DNA from: Pirellulales bacterium
GTDB lineage: Bacteria; Planctomycetota; Planctomycetia; Pirellulales; JALHPA01
DNA: 45,645 nucleotides
Reading direction: 5' to 3'
Assembly (NCBI GenBank): GCA_033762255.1
Contig: JANRLT010000010.1
Location: 1 to 45,645 of the forward strand
In this document: positions 9,072 through 17,083 of the stretch, one piece after another
How the letters are laid out: every line of letters begins with the position of its first letter
Position numbering within the stretch: position 1 is the stretch's first letter
Program-made: the position numbers and the translations under genes
The notes under the pieces: model-generated
Seen by the model: the letters and a program-made list of their open reading frames with translations, nothing else
Database searches by the model: none
What the model was told of the DNA's origin: nothing

Positions 9072-9800
9072 ATGCTTAAGAAGCAACCTGTTCTATCATT
9101 CACCCTGTGCTGCTGGCTCTGCGCGCTGCTTTCGCTGGCTTTGTCGCTTTTTCTGATACCGCAGCATTCCCGCGCGGACGAACCTTCCCCGGATCAACCG
9201 CGGCTTCCCCTCCTCCTGCACGAAACGTTCGACAAGGACGCCGACCGCTGGGAACCAACCGACGCCAAAGCCTGGAAGTTAGTCCAGCCCACCAACCGTG
9301 ATTCGCGGGCCTATTCCCTGTTTCAAGCCAGTAAATACAGCCCCCCCGTCCGCAGCCCGGTGAATTACAGCCTGCTAAAAGACCTTAACCTGGGCGAGTT
9401 CACGCTGGATGTACAGGCCCAAAGCACCGGTCGCGATTATGGCCACCGCGATCTTTGCCTGATCTTTGGCTATCAAGGGCCGCAGGAATTTTACTATGTC
9501 CACTTGGCCCGCAACGCCGACGATCACGCCAATCAGATTTTCATTGTCAATAAGGCCCCGCGCGTCAAAATCAGCCAGACCACCACGGAAGGGACCAAAT
9601 GGGACGACAACTGGCACAAACTCCGCCTGACTCGCAATCCCGCCGATGGTGCGATCGCCGTTTACTTTGACGACCTGGAAAAACCCGTCATGACCGCCAG
9701 TGATAAAACGTTTGCCTGGGGGCGCGTGGGCGTGGGTTCATTCGACGATACCGGCAACTTTGACGAGCTATTTTTGTATGGCGAGGAAGCCGCAAAGTAG
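9072..9800 (+). CDS. Secreted LamG/DUF1080-like beta-sandwich protein
   Basis: 242 residues from the ATG that yields a clean signal peptide (MLKKQPVLSF, then a Leu/Ala core, ending SRADE). In-frame codons upstream lack a start with a signal. The mature part reads as a concanavalin-A-like sandwich: LLHETFDKDADRWEP, FTLDVQAQSTGRDYGHRDLCL, FYYVHLARNADDHANQIFIV, WHKLRLTRNP and WGRVGVGSFDDTGNFDELFLYG. This pattern is shared with DUF1080 (3-keto-disaccharide hydrolase-like) and LamG-type domains, so carbohydrate binding or cleavage is possible but unproven. The TAG stop is formed by the GTAG foot of the first unit of the adjacent hairpin array. Confidence 0.8.
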   Translation: MLKKQPVLSFTLCCWLCALLSLALSLFLIPQHSRADEPSPDQPRLPLLLHETFDKDADRWEPTDAKAWKLVQPTNRDSRAYSLFQASKYSPPVRSPVNYSLLKDLNLGEFTLDVQAQSTGRDYGHRDLCLIFGYQGPQEFYYVHLARNADDHANQIFIVNKAPRVKISQTTTEGTKWDDNWHKLRLTRNPADGAIAVYFDDLEKPVMTASDKTFAWGRVGVGSFDDTGNFDELFLYGEEAAK

Positions 9801-10102
9801 CAGGCACGGTCCCCGTGCCGTTGAAGCGTTAATCAGCATTAGATACTGCTGGACGCTCGCGGAACGGTGACGGCTGCGGGACGCAGCCTACTACTTTTAC
9901 GTAGCAGGCACGGTCCCCGTGCCGTTGAAGCGCTAATCAGCATAGTATATTGCTGGGCACCCGTGGTACGGTGACGGCTGCGGGACGCAGCCTACTACAT
10001 TTACGTAGCAGGCACGGTCCCCGTGCCGTTGAAGCGCTAATCAGCAAAATATATTGCTGGACGCTCGCGGTACGGTGACGGCTGCGGGACGCAGCCTACT
10101 AC
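9797..10102. repeat. Three 104-bp tandem units, each an inverted pair of GTAG hairpins
   Basis: Units start at 9797, 9901 and 10005, exactly 104 bp apart. Each unit opens with GTAG-CA-GGCACGG-TCC-CCGTGCC on the plus strand (7-bp stem, TCC loop). It closes with the mirror element on the minus strand, GTAG-TA-GGCTGCG-TCC-CGCAGCC. The roughly 50-bp spacer differs by a few substitutions between units. Two inverted GTAG-footed hairpins are the layout of a REPIN/BIME mobilised in trans by RAYT (TnpA-REP) proteins, which recognise a 5' GTAG foot. The array starts inside the stop codon of the plus-strand gene and ends inside the stop codon of the convergent minus-strand gene, so it could also work as a two-way terminator. 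Confidence 0.92.
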
Positions 10103-10326
10103 TATTTACCCCCCTGCAAACGTTTAGGCAGTGTAAAGGAATACAATATCACTACCACCCCCGCCGACATGAGGCTCCAAGGAGCCCAGTCCGGCGGGGA
10201 AATTTGCGTGGTTTGGGCGTTGGGGATATCCCGGCTGCTGATAAGCGTGGCTTGTTCAATAATCAAAAACTCCACGCCCAGGATCACCGCAAAGATGCCC
10301 ACAGCCAAAAAAAACGCCCGCCACAT
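10102..10326 (-). CDS. Small conserved two-helix membrane protein
   Basis: 74 residues, MWRAFFLAVGIFAVILGVEF at the N-terminus and a second hydrophobic segment SLMSAGVVVILYSFTLP before a basic end (KRLQGGK). The middle DIPNAQTTQISPPDWAPW is probably on the far side of the membrane. An AAGGAGC ribosome-binding site lies about 7 bases before the ATG, the best in the neighbourhood. The MWRAFF...PPDW.PWSL...LYSF layout resembles short uncharacterised proteins common in Pirellulales (from memory, not searched). Its TAG stop overlaps the end of the hairpin array. Function unknown. Confidence 0.78.
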   Translation of the reverse strand: MWRAFFLAVGIFAVILGVEFLIIEQATLISSRDIPNAQTTQISPPDWAPWSLMSAGVVVILYSFTLPKRLQGGK

Positions 10327-10495
10327 GTTTATGCTCCTTAACCATGCTCCAGGAGATAGGATATCCTGCCGTGGATCGCATCCCGGGGTTGATACGTGAA
10401 GGGTTGGTTATACATTGACGGGGATAATCCTTTGGCATCGGCTATCATCGGCATTTTTGCGGCTAGCCGTTTGTTTCCCTTGACCCGGCCCAGTT

Positions 10496-11674
10496 ATGCC
10501 GACTAAAAAAACCTTGCCGCCAGGAATTTGCAACATGGCCCCGCCCCGGACCTGGCCAACCGCTATCAAGCACAATGGATGGTCCGTCCTCCCCTGTATG
10601 ATGATTACCCTATCCTGGTGGGTGGTCATGCCGATTGCGGCGATCGGGCAAATTGAATCGGATAAAACCGCGATTCCCAGGAACAGTACCATCACTGCCG
10701 CCGAGCAGACCTTGCGCGGCGCGGGTTTGACGCCTGTGGAACGGGTATGGTATCTGCCAGAGGAACTGCACCAGCGCCAGCGTTTGCCGGAATTGGAAAA
10801 GCTGGATCAGCACGCCGCCGAACTAAACCAATTGATCGCGCGGCATGTTCAAGCCCGTGAGGTTTTGCGGCAGCAAATTGTCCAATTGCAAGAAACGACT
10901 CGGACGAACCGGACCGCCGCGGCAAAATTGCCGCCAGGCGCACCTGCTAAGTTATTATTGGATAAGGAGTTCCAGCTACAATCCGCTCAATTAACCGCGG
11001 CCGAAAAGTCATTCCTCTCCGTGGAAAAATGGGCGATGGCCGCGCCGTTGGGCAATTTAACAATGGATTTATTGGCGACTCGCTCGGAATTGCTGGACGG
11101 AATATTGCAACTTTCGGCCGCCGCCCCCGTGACCGCCGCCACTTATGAGCGCTTGCGATCCGACTCGCAAATTACCGCCGCGTTGGCGGGTTTTGCGGCT
11201 CCCCAGCGATTAGGGCCGGCAAAAGCCATCGCGGCCGAGGCCAAAATTCTATCGCGTCTCGCCCAACAACAGTTGCGACAGGCTTTTTTACCCCTGGCCC
11301 GCAGCGGCAATGACTGGCTGGTGACGGGGATCTTCAATGAGCGGCACGTGCTGACCGTGGTTTGGGACGCCGAGCGTTCAGAGACGCTGTTGCCCCATAG
11401 TTTGTTCCAAAAATGGGAACTAGAGATTGATCGTGGACAAGAACCTCGACGGATTACGCTGGAGGATCAAGAAATTCAAATTCGCCCGTCAATCATAAAA
11501 ACCGTGCGATTGGGAACGGCCGCGGCCAACGACGTCACCGTGTGGGTGATGCCGGCGGAAGCGGAGCATTTTGGTCCGCGCTTGGGTTATGAGTTGCAGC
11601 AAACGCTTCGCGCGACACTGCGGCCGGAACGATTGGCGGTGGAAATCGCGGTGCCAGAACAAAAATTGCCGTAA
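10496..11674 (+). CDS. Hypothetical exported protein, possible degenerate retropepsin-like domain
   Basis: 392 residues. A hydrophobic segment (MMITLSWWVVMPIAAIG, about 36-52) may be a signal or anchor; later ATG codons at 10535 and 10598-10601 could be the true start, and none has a ribosome-binding site. The middle (about 70-250) is helical and rich in Gln, Leu and Ala, with likely coiled coil (LDQHAAELNQLIARHVQAREVL). The last 120 residues alternate beta strands in the order of a single-chain retropepsin domain: LVTGIFNERHVLTVVWDAER, SETLLPHSLFQKWEL, RITLEDQEIQIRP, VRLGTAAANDVTVWVMPAE. The expected catalytic Asp-Thr/Ser-Gly is WDAERS, so it would be inactive. The fold call is inference. 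Confidence 0.7.
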   Translation: MPTKKTLPPGICNMAPPRTWPTAIKHNGWSVLPCMMITLSWWVVMPIAAIGQIESDKTAIPRNSTITAAEQTLRGAGLTPVERVWYLPEELHQRQRLPELEKLDQHAAELNQLIARHVQAREVLRQQIVQLQETTRTNRTAAAKLPPGAPAKLLLDKEFQLQSAQLTAAEKSFLSVEKWAMAAPLGNLTMDLLATRSELLDGILQLSAAAPVTAATYERLRSDSQITAALAGFAAPQRLGPAKAIAAEAKILSRLAQQQLRQAFLPLARSGNDWLVTGIFNERHVLTVVWDAERSETLLPHSLFQKWELEIDRGQEPRRITLEDQEIQIRPSIIKTVRLGTAAANDVTVWVMPAEAEHFGPRLGYELQQTLRATLRPERLAVEIAVPEQKLP

Positions 11675-11902
11675 CCGATTTGAGTTACGTCGGCCCGCTA
11701 AAGAATAATCATGGGTACGCGATTTTTATTTAATTAGAATGCCCATAATATTGATTCGCGGCCGGTGGTTGTCTGATTATGCCCATCCGCTCAGTTGTGG
11801 CAAGGCGGTCCCCAACCAACAGCGGCGATTGTGATCCGGTGCCAAGGGCCGCCGTCCCACAATCGCCGCAGGCTTCACAATGACATTCCGTGCGCGATTA
11901 AC

Positions 11903-12574
11903 CTAGAGGCGGTTGGGTTGCGTGCCCGCGGGGACCGAATTTGCACCACCGGAAGTGTTGGTGTCGTCTACCGAATTGGTATTGGACGGGGAATTCCCCA
12001 CATCACCCGTGTTATTGCTAGGTGAGTTGCCAAACTGGGCGCGATTGGGCGATTGGTTATTTGCGCCCTGGCCGGCACCACCGCCATTATTAATATTCGC
12101 TCCCGAGTTTACGCCACCTTGGACATTTGCGCCCAAGCCGCGCCCGCTGGGATTGTTTCCTTCATAATTTTGTCCAAAAGTGGGACCGGAGCCATATTGA
12201 CCGCCCCCCGCTCCAGGACCATAAAAACCAGCTCCAGCCTGACCACCATATTGACCCTGGTAGCCGCCCTGGCTGTGAAATGCCTGGCCCTGCATCCCTT
12301 GGCCGCCATAACAGCCTTGGCCGCCAAATCCTTGGCCGCCATAGCCCTGACTTGCATAACCGCCCGATCCGCAGCAATCGGACATGGGAGGGCCGGCGTC
12401 AAAATATTGTCCACCATGACAGGTATTGACCGGAGGACAATAGGAAACCTGCTCTCCACAGCATCCACCCCCGCGATGCCGACCGCGACGATGCCGATGA
12501 CCGGCTTCCGCGGTATCCCATACACAGACCATCACTCCTAAAAATAAGAGTCCTCCCAAAAAATACTTGTTCAT
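11903..12574 (-). CDS. Gly/Gln/Asn-rich secreted low-complexity protein
   Basis: 223 residues. Signal peptide MNKYFLGGLLFLGVMVCVWD ending near AEA-G. The mature N-terminus is a basic His/Arg cluster (HRHRRGRHRGGG) followed by six Cys (CCGEQVSYC, NTC, DCC) that may form disulfides or bind metal. Next is a run of GGQG, GYGGQGFGGQG and GGQYGSG repeats, then an Asn/Ser/Gly tail ending in NSVPAGTQPNRL. An AGGAG ribosome-binding site lies 8 bases before the ATG. No enzymatic domain is visible. A structural, cell-wall or stalk-associated role is conceivable but not shown. Confidence 0.8.
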   Translation of the reverse strand: MNKYFLGGLLFLGVMVCVWDTAEAGHRHRRGRHRGGGCCGEQVSYCPPVNTCHGGQYFDAGPPMSDCCGSGGYASQGYGGQGFGGQGCYGGQGMQGQAFHSQGGYQGQYGGQAGAGFYGPGAGGGQYGSGPTFGQNYEGNNPSGRGLGANVQGGVNSGANINNGGGAGQGANNQSPNRAQFGNSPSNNTGDVGNSPSNTNSVDDTNTSGGANSVPAGTQPNRL

Positions 12575-13033
12575 CGTCCCAACTCCTCATAACAAAAGTT
12601 CAACCGGGTAATAACACGAGACTTGCCCTGGTTTTCCAGGATTAGCAAAATCCATTCCCCCCGTTTCTTCCCGGGGGGATGTAACAAATTTACCCAGCTT
12701 TTGCCAGGGAACTGTCGCTCTGGAAACCAATATGTCCCTTTGGCGTCCGCGCCTCACTCTTGTGCGTCGAACGGACTCGCTTATGAAAGCCCCCAGTAAA
12801 AAATTCGACCCGCATGGCAAATTTTTGTTGCCTTGGTAAAGAATAGTGCTCTGGCAACGATTAATTTTCGGAGGAGCCGTAGGGCGCTAGCCCACGATTA
12901 GAGCGGCAAAAACCATGGGCTAGCGCTCAGCGGCTGATCTGCCAAACTCAAATCTTTAGCTGTAACACAGCAATAGTAACCCAGAACTTTATCATGAATA
13001 TATAATTCATGCATATAAAGATGCCGCCGCGGC
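12575..13033. other. Intergenic region with two hairpins downstream of lpdA
   Basis: Two inverted repeats stand out. The first pairs TCCCCCCG (12656-12663) with CGGGGGGA (12672-12679). The second begins GTAGGGCGCTAGCCCACG at 12878 and pairs with CATGGGCTAGCGCTC ending near 12928, with a 16-base loop. The second has the GTAG foot of the REP-like family. Either could terminate leftward transcription from lpdA, though neither is followed by a strong T run on the minus strand. Nothing else is recognised. Confidence 0.6.
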
Positions 13034-14449
13034 CTACATATGTATCGCCTTGGCAAAGGTCGCCCAGGCCGCTTCCTTGAGGGTTTCTGGCAGCGTCGGA
13101 TGCGCGTGGCAGGTGCGGGCGATGTCCTCGCTGCTGGCCCCAAAGCTCATCGCCGCCCCCGCCTCCGCAATGAGGTCCCCCGCCCGCGGGCCGATGATAT
13201 GCACGCCCAGCACGCGGTCGGTGGCCTGGTGGGCGAGGACCTTGACCCAGCCCGTGGTCAGGCCCAGGGAGATCGCCCGGCCATTGGCGCGGAAGGGGAA
13301 TTTTCCCTTTTTGTAGGGGATATTGGCGGCTTGCAGTTGTTCCTCGGTCTGGCCGACGCTGGCGATTTCGGGATCGGTAAAAATCACCGCCGGAATGACG
13401 TCATAATTGACATGGCTGTGGCCAGTGACCAAATATTCGGCCACGGCCACTCCTTCCTCCTCGGCTTTGTGGGCCAACATGGGACCGTCGATGACATCGC
13501 CGATGGCATAGACGCCGGGCACGCTGGTGGCATAGTGCCGATCGACGGGAATTTTGCCTTTTTTGTCCACGGTCAGGCCGATGGTTTCTAGGCCCAGGTG
13601 TTCGGTATAGGGGACGCGTCCCACGGCGACCAGGACGCGGTCGGCCCGCAATGGTTCGGTTCCCTCGGCCTGGACGATCGCGCCGTCGCCATCCGCGCGG
13701 GCCGAAAGAACTTTGGTTTTGAGGCGAAAATCAAATCCTTGTTTGGCGAAAATGCCGTAGGCCTCGCTGGCAATTTCGGCATCGCTGCCGGGCAGGATGC
13801 GGTCTAAATATTCCAGTACGGTCACTTTGCTGCCCAGGCGCAGCCAGACAGAGCCTAGTTCCATGCCGATGTACCCGCCGCCAATGACGATAAGGCGACC
13901 GGGGACGCGGTCATACGAGAGCGCTTCGCTGCTGGTGCCGACGTAGTTGCCGTCCAACTCGATACCGGGCAAGGTGGCGGACTTGCTACCGGTGGCGATG
14001 ATGATTTTGGGGGCGGTGAGTTCGGTGGATTTTGCTTCGGTTGTGTCGGCTGACGAAATGGGCTGGGGGGAATCAACGAGGATTTTTCCCGGACCGGCAA
14101 AGCGTCCCGTGCCGGTGTAGCGGGTGATTTTGTTCTTTTTTAGCAGGCCCTCGATCCCCTTGGTCAGCGTGTCAACGACCTTGGTCTTGCGCGCTAACAT
14201 CGCGGGCAGGTCCAGCTCGACCCCGCTGGTTTTGATGCCATGCGCGGCGTAGGAATGTTGGACCTCATAAAATTTTTCGCTGGATTCCAGCAGCGCCTTG
14301 GACGGGATGCAGCCGATCCGCAGGCAGGTGCCGCCAAGTTGCGGTTCTTTTTCGACGCAGGCGACATTCAGGCCTAGTTGGGCGGCGCGGATGGCGGCGA
14401 CATAACCGCCGGGACCGCCGCCAATGACAATCAAATCGTGGTGTGGCAT
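13034..14449 (-). CDS. lpdA: Dihydrolipoyl dehydrogenase (E3)
   Basis: 471-residue flavoprotein that reoxidises dihydrolipoamide on E2 with NAD+. FAD-binding GGGPGGYVAA is at 10-19, the redox disulfide GGTCLRIGCIPSK at 39-51 (Cys42, Cys47), the NAD-binding GGGYIGMELG lies mid-protein, the second FAD motif is YAIGDVIDGPMLAHKAEEEG, and the interface catalytic pair is His450/Glu455 in HAHPTLPE. Length is normal. An unusual insert rich in Ser/Thr/Glu (SSADTTEAKSTEL) sits before the IIIATGS motif. It is the last member of the minus-strand 2-oxoglutarate dehydrogenase group, separated from E2 by a toxin-like gene pair. It probably also serves other 2-oxoacid dehydrogenases. Confidence 0.97.
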   Translation of the reverse strand: MPHHDLIVIGGGPGGYVAAIRAAQLGLNVACVEKEPQLGGTCLRIGCIPSKALLESSEKFYEVQHSYAAHGIKTSGVELDLPAMLARKTKVVDTLTKGIEGLLKKNKITRYTGTGRFAGPGKILVDSPQPISSADTTEAKSTELTAPKIIIATGSKSATLPGIELDGNYVGTSSEALSYDRVPGRLIVIGGGYIGMELGSVWLRLGSKVTVLEYLDRILPGSDAEIASEAYGIFAKQGFDFRLKTKVLSARADGDGAIVQAEGTEPLRADRVLVAVGRVPYTEHLGLETIGLTVDKKGKIPVDRHYATSVPGVYAIGDVIDGPMLAHKAEEEGVAVAEYLVTGHSHVNYDVIPAVIFTDPEIASVGQTEEQLQAANIPYKKGKFPFRANGRAISLGLTTGWVKVLAHQATDRVLGVHIIGPRAGDLIAEAGAAMSFGASSEDIARTCHAHPTLPETLKEAAWATFAKAIHM

Positions 14450-14568
14450 GGGAAAAGAAAAAATACCATATGTGAGAAGTCGCGAGCGTTAAAACTAAAA
14501 TAATGACAAGGCCAGTTAAGGTTTAGAATGAAAAACCAAAGTGAGCTTGTTTACTATTTTAGTTAAGC

Positions 14569-14820
14569 TCAAGACCGTGATTCATGGGCCAATTGATAGA
14601 GTGAAATGATGGGGTTACTTAAATTTAGGGGCGGATTGGGGGATGAAACGCCAATTTGATCGGGGGTAATAATTACAATTTGGCCATTAATTAGCCCACA
14701 GACCGGTACGCCTAATTGTTGATGTTCCCAGACAGCCTGTTGAACGGCACGCCGCGCAGCCCCGGTGAACTCATCGGCATAGCGAACAAAAATGTCGGGA
14801 GAGTGACTCATTTGGCTCAT
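14569..14820 (-). CDS. Small putative antitoxin/partner of zeta-like kinase
   Basis: 83 residues. Its ATG overlaps the TGA of the upstream kinase gene (ATGA), so translation is probably coupled. The core RRAVQQAVWEHQQLGVPVCG (23-42) followed by INGQIVIITPDQI is the pattern of short proteins that accompany zeta-like P-loop kinases in many bacteria: a helix, then a short strand pair ending in PP/TP-D/E-E/Q-I. It is not like epsilon, the classical zeta antitoxin. Here it lies after the kinase, the reverse of the usual antitoxin-first order. The C-terminal tail (SSPNPPLNLSNPIISLYQLA) is unlike the core. Antitoxin function is inference. Confidence 0.72.
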   Translation of the reverse strand: MSQMSHSPDIFVRYADEFTGAARRAVQQAVWEHQQLGVPVCGLINGQIVIITPDQIGVSSPNPPLNLSNPIISLYQLAHESRS

Positions 14821-15392
14821 AACTTTGACTTTCGGAGAAAATCGTTCCAAACTTCCGGTAAATCTATACGATTAACACTACGACCCACGCCATTGGCCAC
14901 AAGCCGGGGCATGTTTATTAAACTATTATCGAACAATATCCAACTCGACGCCAGCGGTTGGTATGTCGTACAAAAATTTCTTATGCTTTTTAAGTATCTG
15001 CGTCGAATATCATGTCCACCCCTTAATACGCGTTGCCCCACCCGCTGAATTGCTAATTCAGGCGATTCCAAATAAACAAAAACCAAGTGAAATCCATATC
15101 CTGCTTCAATCCATGTTTGGATTTTTCGAGCGTAAGCTAAACCAGAAAGCGTTGTTTCAAAGGCGAAGGACTGACGCTCATCCACAAGCTCATCGATTCG
15201 AGTGAGCATGATTCTGCCAGCCTGAAAGGCCACGGATGCCGACGCTGTTCCAGCCAACCCTTGGGCAATCGCATCGGCGTTTACTGTGGTGGCTATTTGC
15301 AATTCTTGAAGAATTTGTGCGGTAATCGTCGTCTTGCCAGCGCCATTAGGCCCGGCCATCCCCAGGGCCATGGGTTGTCCCCTGTTATCCAT
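14817..15392 (-). CDS. Zeta-toxin-like P-loop kinase
   Basis: 191 residues. Walker A GPNGAGKT is at 14-21, NAD (38-40) and FAFETTLSG (E79) follow in the order of zeta toxin/UDP-GlcNAc kinase-like proteins, and FVYLESPELAIQRV then RVLRGGHDI form the lid Arg region. ATG at 15392 is preferred over an in-frame GTG at 15410; no ribosome-binding site is clear. The gene lies 51 bases after sucB in the same direction and overlaps a small partner. Base composition is visibly more AT-rich than the flanking dehydrogenase genes, suggesting acquisition. A toxin kinase acting on a sugar nucleotide is possible, but related family members may phosphorylate other substrates. Confidence 0.85.
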   Translation of the reverse strand: MDNRGQPMALGMAGPNGAGKTTITAQILQELQIATTVNADAIAQGLAGTASASVAFQAGRIMLTRIDELVDERQSFAFETTLSGLAYARKIQTWIEAGYGFHLVFVYLESPELAIQRVGQRVLRGGHDIRRRYLKSIRNFCTTYQPLASSWILFDNSLINMPRLVANGVGRSVNRIDLPEVWNDFLRKSKL

Positions 15393-15443
15393 AAAATGAT
15401 TGGGTATCACTAATGCACTCGTTGGCTAGAAATTGCCTCCCCC

Positions 15444-16883
15444 CTATGCCTCCAGCAGTAGCCGCGACGGATCCTCAATCGCGTCCTTGATCCGCTTTAA
15501 AAACGATACCGCCTCCCGGCCGTCGACAATCCGGTGGTCATAGGTCAACGCCACGTACATCATCGGGCGGATCACCACCTGGCCATTCCGGGCCACGGGG
15601 CGGTCCTGGATGGCGTGCAAACCCAGGATGCCGCTTTGCGGCGGATTGAGGATGGGCGTGCTAAGCAGCGAGCCATACACGCCGCCATTGCTAATGGTAA
15701 AAGTGCCGCCAGCCAGCTCGTCCAGCTTGATTTTGTTCTCGCCGGCGCGTTTGCCAAAGTCCGCGACGCGCCGCTCGATATCCGCAAAGGACATCGTCTC
15801 GGCATTGCGCAGGATCGGCACCAGTAGCCCCTTCCCCCCGCCAACGGCGATCCCCACGTCGTAATAATTCTTGTAGACAATGTGCGGATCGCGAATTTCC
15901 GCGTTTACCGCCGGGTACAGCTTGAGCGCGTCGATGGCCGCCTTTACAAAAAAACTGGTAAAGCCCAGCTTGACCCCATGCCGTTCCTTAAAGGCGTCCT
16001 TGTCGTTGTATTTGGCCCGCAGTTCCATCACCGACGACATGTCGATCTCGTTAAAGGTCGTCAACATGGCCGCGGTCGCCTGGGCCTCCAGCAGGCGCTG
16101 CGCGATCCGCTGGCGAATGGGACTCATCTGGACAAAATTTTCCTCGCGCGCGGGTGTGCCGGCCAGCTTGACAATCTCGCCTGATTTGGCGGGTGCGGGG
16201 GAAATGGCAGTCCCGGATGTCACCAAGCCGGGATTTGTCCCCCCGGAATTCACCACCGCGCCGGGAGTGGCCGGGGCGGCCCCTGTCGCCGTGCTACCGA
16301 CCCCCGAGGAGCCCCCTCCCCCCATTGTGCCCGCGGAAGATGTAGCCCGCTGCACGTCCTCCTTTAGCATCCGCCCCCCCGGGCCCGTGGGCGTGACAGC
16401 GGCGGGAGAAATATTTCCAGCGGCCAGCGCGGCCTGCGCGGCGGGCATGACAAATGGAGGATTGGCGGAACTGGAAGTTGTCGGTGACGGGGAACCGGTG
16501 GGGGCCGCTCCGGTCGCCTCCGGAGTGCCAATCGAGACATTATTTCCACGATTAGTCACCGGGACCGTGGTCCCCGAGGGGGCTTGGCTAGGTTGGGTGG
16601 GAGGCGCGGCTGGTGGAGCGGAAGAGGTGGATGCCCCGGCTTCTTCACCGGTAAGGATATAGCCAATCACCTCGCCCACTAAAACTTTTTCCCCGGCGGG
16701 CTTAAGAATCTTTCCCAATCTACCATTCCCGGGGGCGGGGAGGTCGCTAGTGGCCTTATCGCTTTCGATTTCGACAATATTTTCATCCAGCTTGACGGAG
16801 TCCCCCTCGGATTTGTGCCATTTGCTAATCAGGCCCTCGTTGACGGATTCTCCAAATTTAGGAACGACAAGTTCTATCGGCAT
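15444..16883 (-). CDS. sucB: 2-oxoglutarate dehydrogenase E2, dihydrolipoyl succinyltransferase
   Basis: 479 residues. The N-terminal lipoyl domain starts [17 protein letters not shown] and carries the lipoylated Lys43 in [10 protein letters not shown]. Two long Ala/Pro/Gly/Thr-rich swinging linkers flank a peripheral-subunit-binding domain ([31 protein letters not shown]). The catalytic domain has the succinyltransferase pattern ([33 protein letters not shown]) and the active-site DHRIVDG with His450 and Asp454. The linkers are longer than in the E. coli protein. It transfers succinyl groups to CoA in the TCA cycle. No ribosome-binding site is seen; the leader just upstream is a TTTGGAGAAAT repeat. 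Gene order is E1, E2, then a toxin-like pair, then E3. Confidence 0.96.
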   Translation of the reverse strand: MPIELVVPKFGESVNEGLISKWHKSEGDSVKLDENIVEIESDKATSDLPAPGNGRLGKILKPAGEKVLVGEVIGYILTGEEAGASTSSAPPAAPPTQPSQAPSGTTVPVTNRGNNVSIGTPEATGAAPTGSPSPTTSSSANPPFVMPAAQAALAAGNISPAAVTPTGPGGRMLKEDVQRATSSAGTMGGGGSSGVGSTATGAAPATPGAVVNSGGTNPGLVTSGTAISPAPAKSGEIVKLAGTPAREENFVQMSPIRQRIAQRLLEAQATAAMLTTFNEIDMSSVMELRAKYNDKDAFKERHGVKLGFTSFFVKAAIDALKLYPAVNAEIRDPHIVYKNYYDVGIAVGGGKGLLVPILRNAETMSFADIERRVADFGKRAGENKIKLDELAGGTFTISNGGVYGSLLSTPILNPPQSGILGLHAIQDRPVARNGQVVIRPMMYVALTYDHRIVDGREAVSFLKRIKDAIEDPSRLLLEA

Positions 16884-17083
16884 GGTGATGATGGAGAAAT
16901 GGAGTTTGGGGGAGTGGAGTTTGGAGAAATGAAGTTTGGAGAAATGAAGTTTGGAGGGGGGGTCTTGAATCTCAAAGTTGAAATTTTGAAATCTCAGATG
17001 AGATGATCATCGGCGACGGAGTCGCTTCCTACACAGGCGGATCTACGGCTAGCCCTGGGGGATCACGATCCAACCAACCATTC
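16884..17083. repeat. Repeat-filled gap between sucA and sucB
   Basis: Holds three repeat families in 200 bases: GAAGTTTGGAGAAAT units (about 16893-16963, 15-bp period); an AT-rich AATCTCAAAGTTGAAATTTT stretch (16967-17000); and a minus-strand GTAG hairpin of the GGCGAC-TCC-GTCGCC type (17010-17032). The hairpin has one substitution in its foot-proximal bases. The gap separates E1 from E2 and could reduce or stop read-through between them. Confidence 0.8.

Noticed and set aside
9797-10102. Possible CRISPR array
   Set aside because: The whole 104-bp unit repeats, including the middle; there are no unique spacers and no cas genes.
15880-16662. 260-codon plus-strand open frame
   Set aside because: Antiparallel shadow of sucB, produced by its Ala/Pro/Gly-rich linkers.
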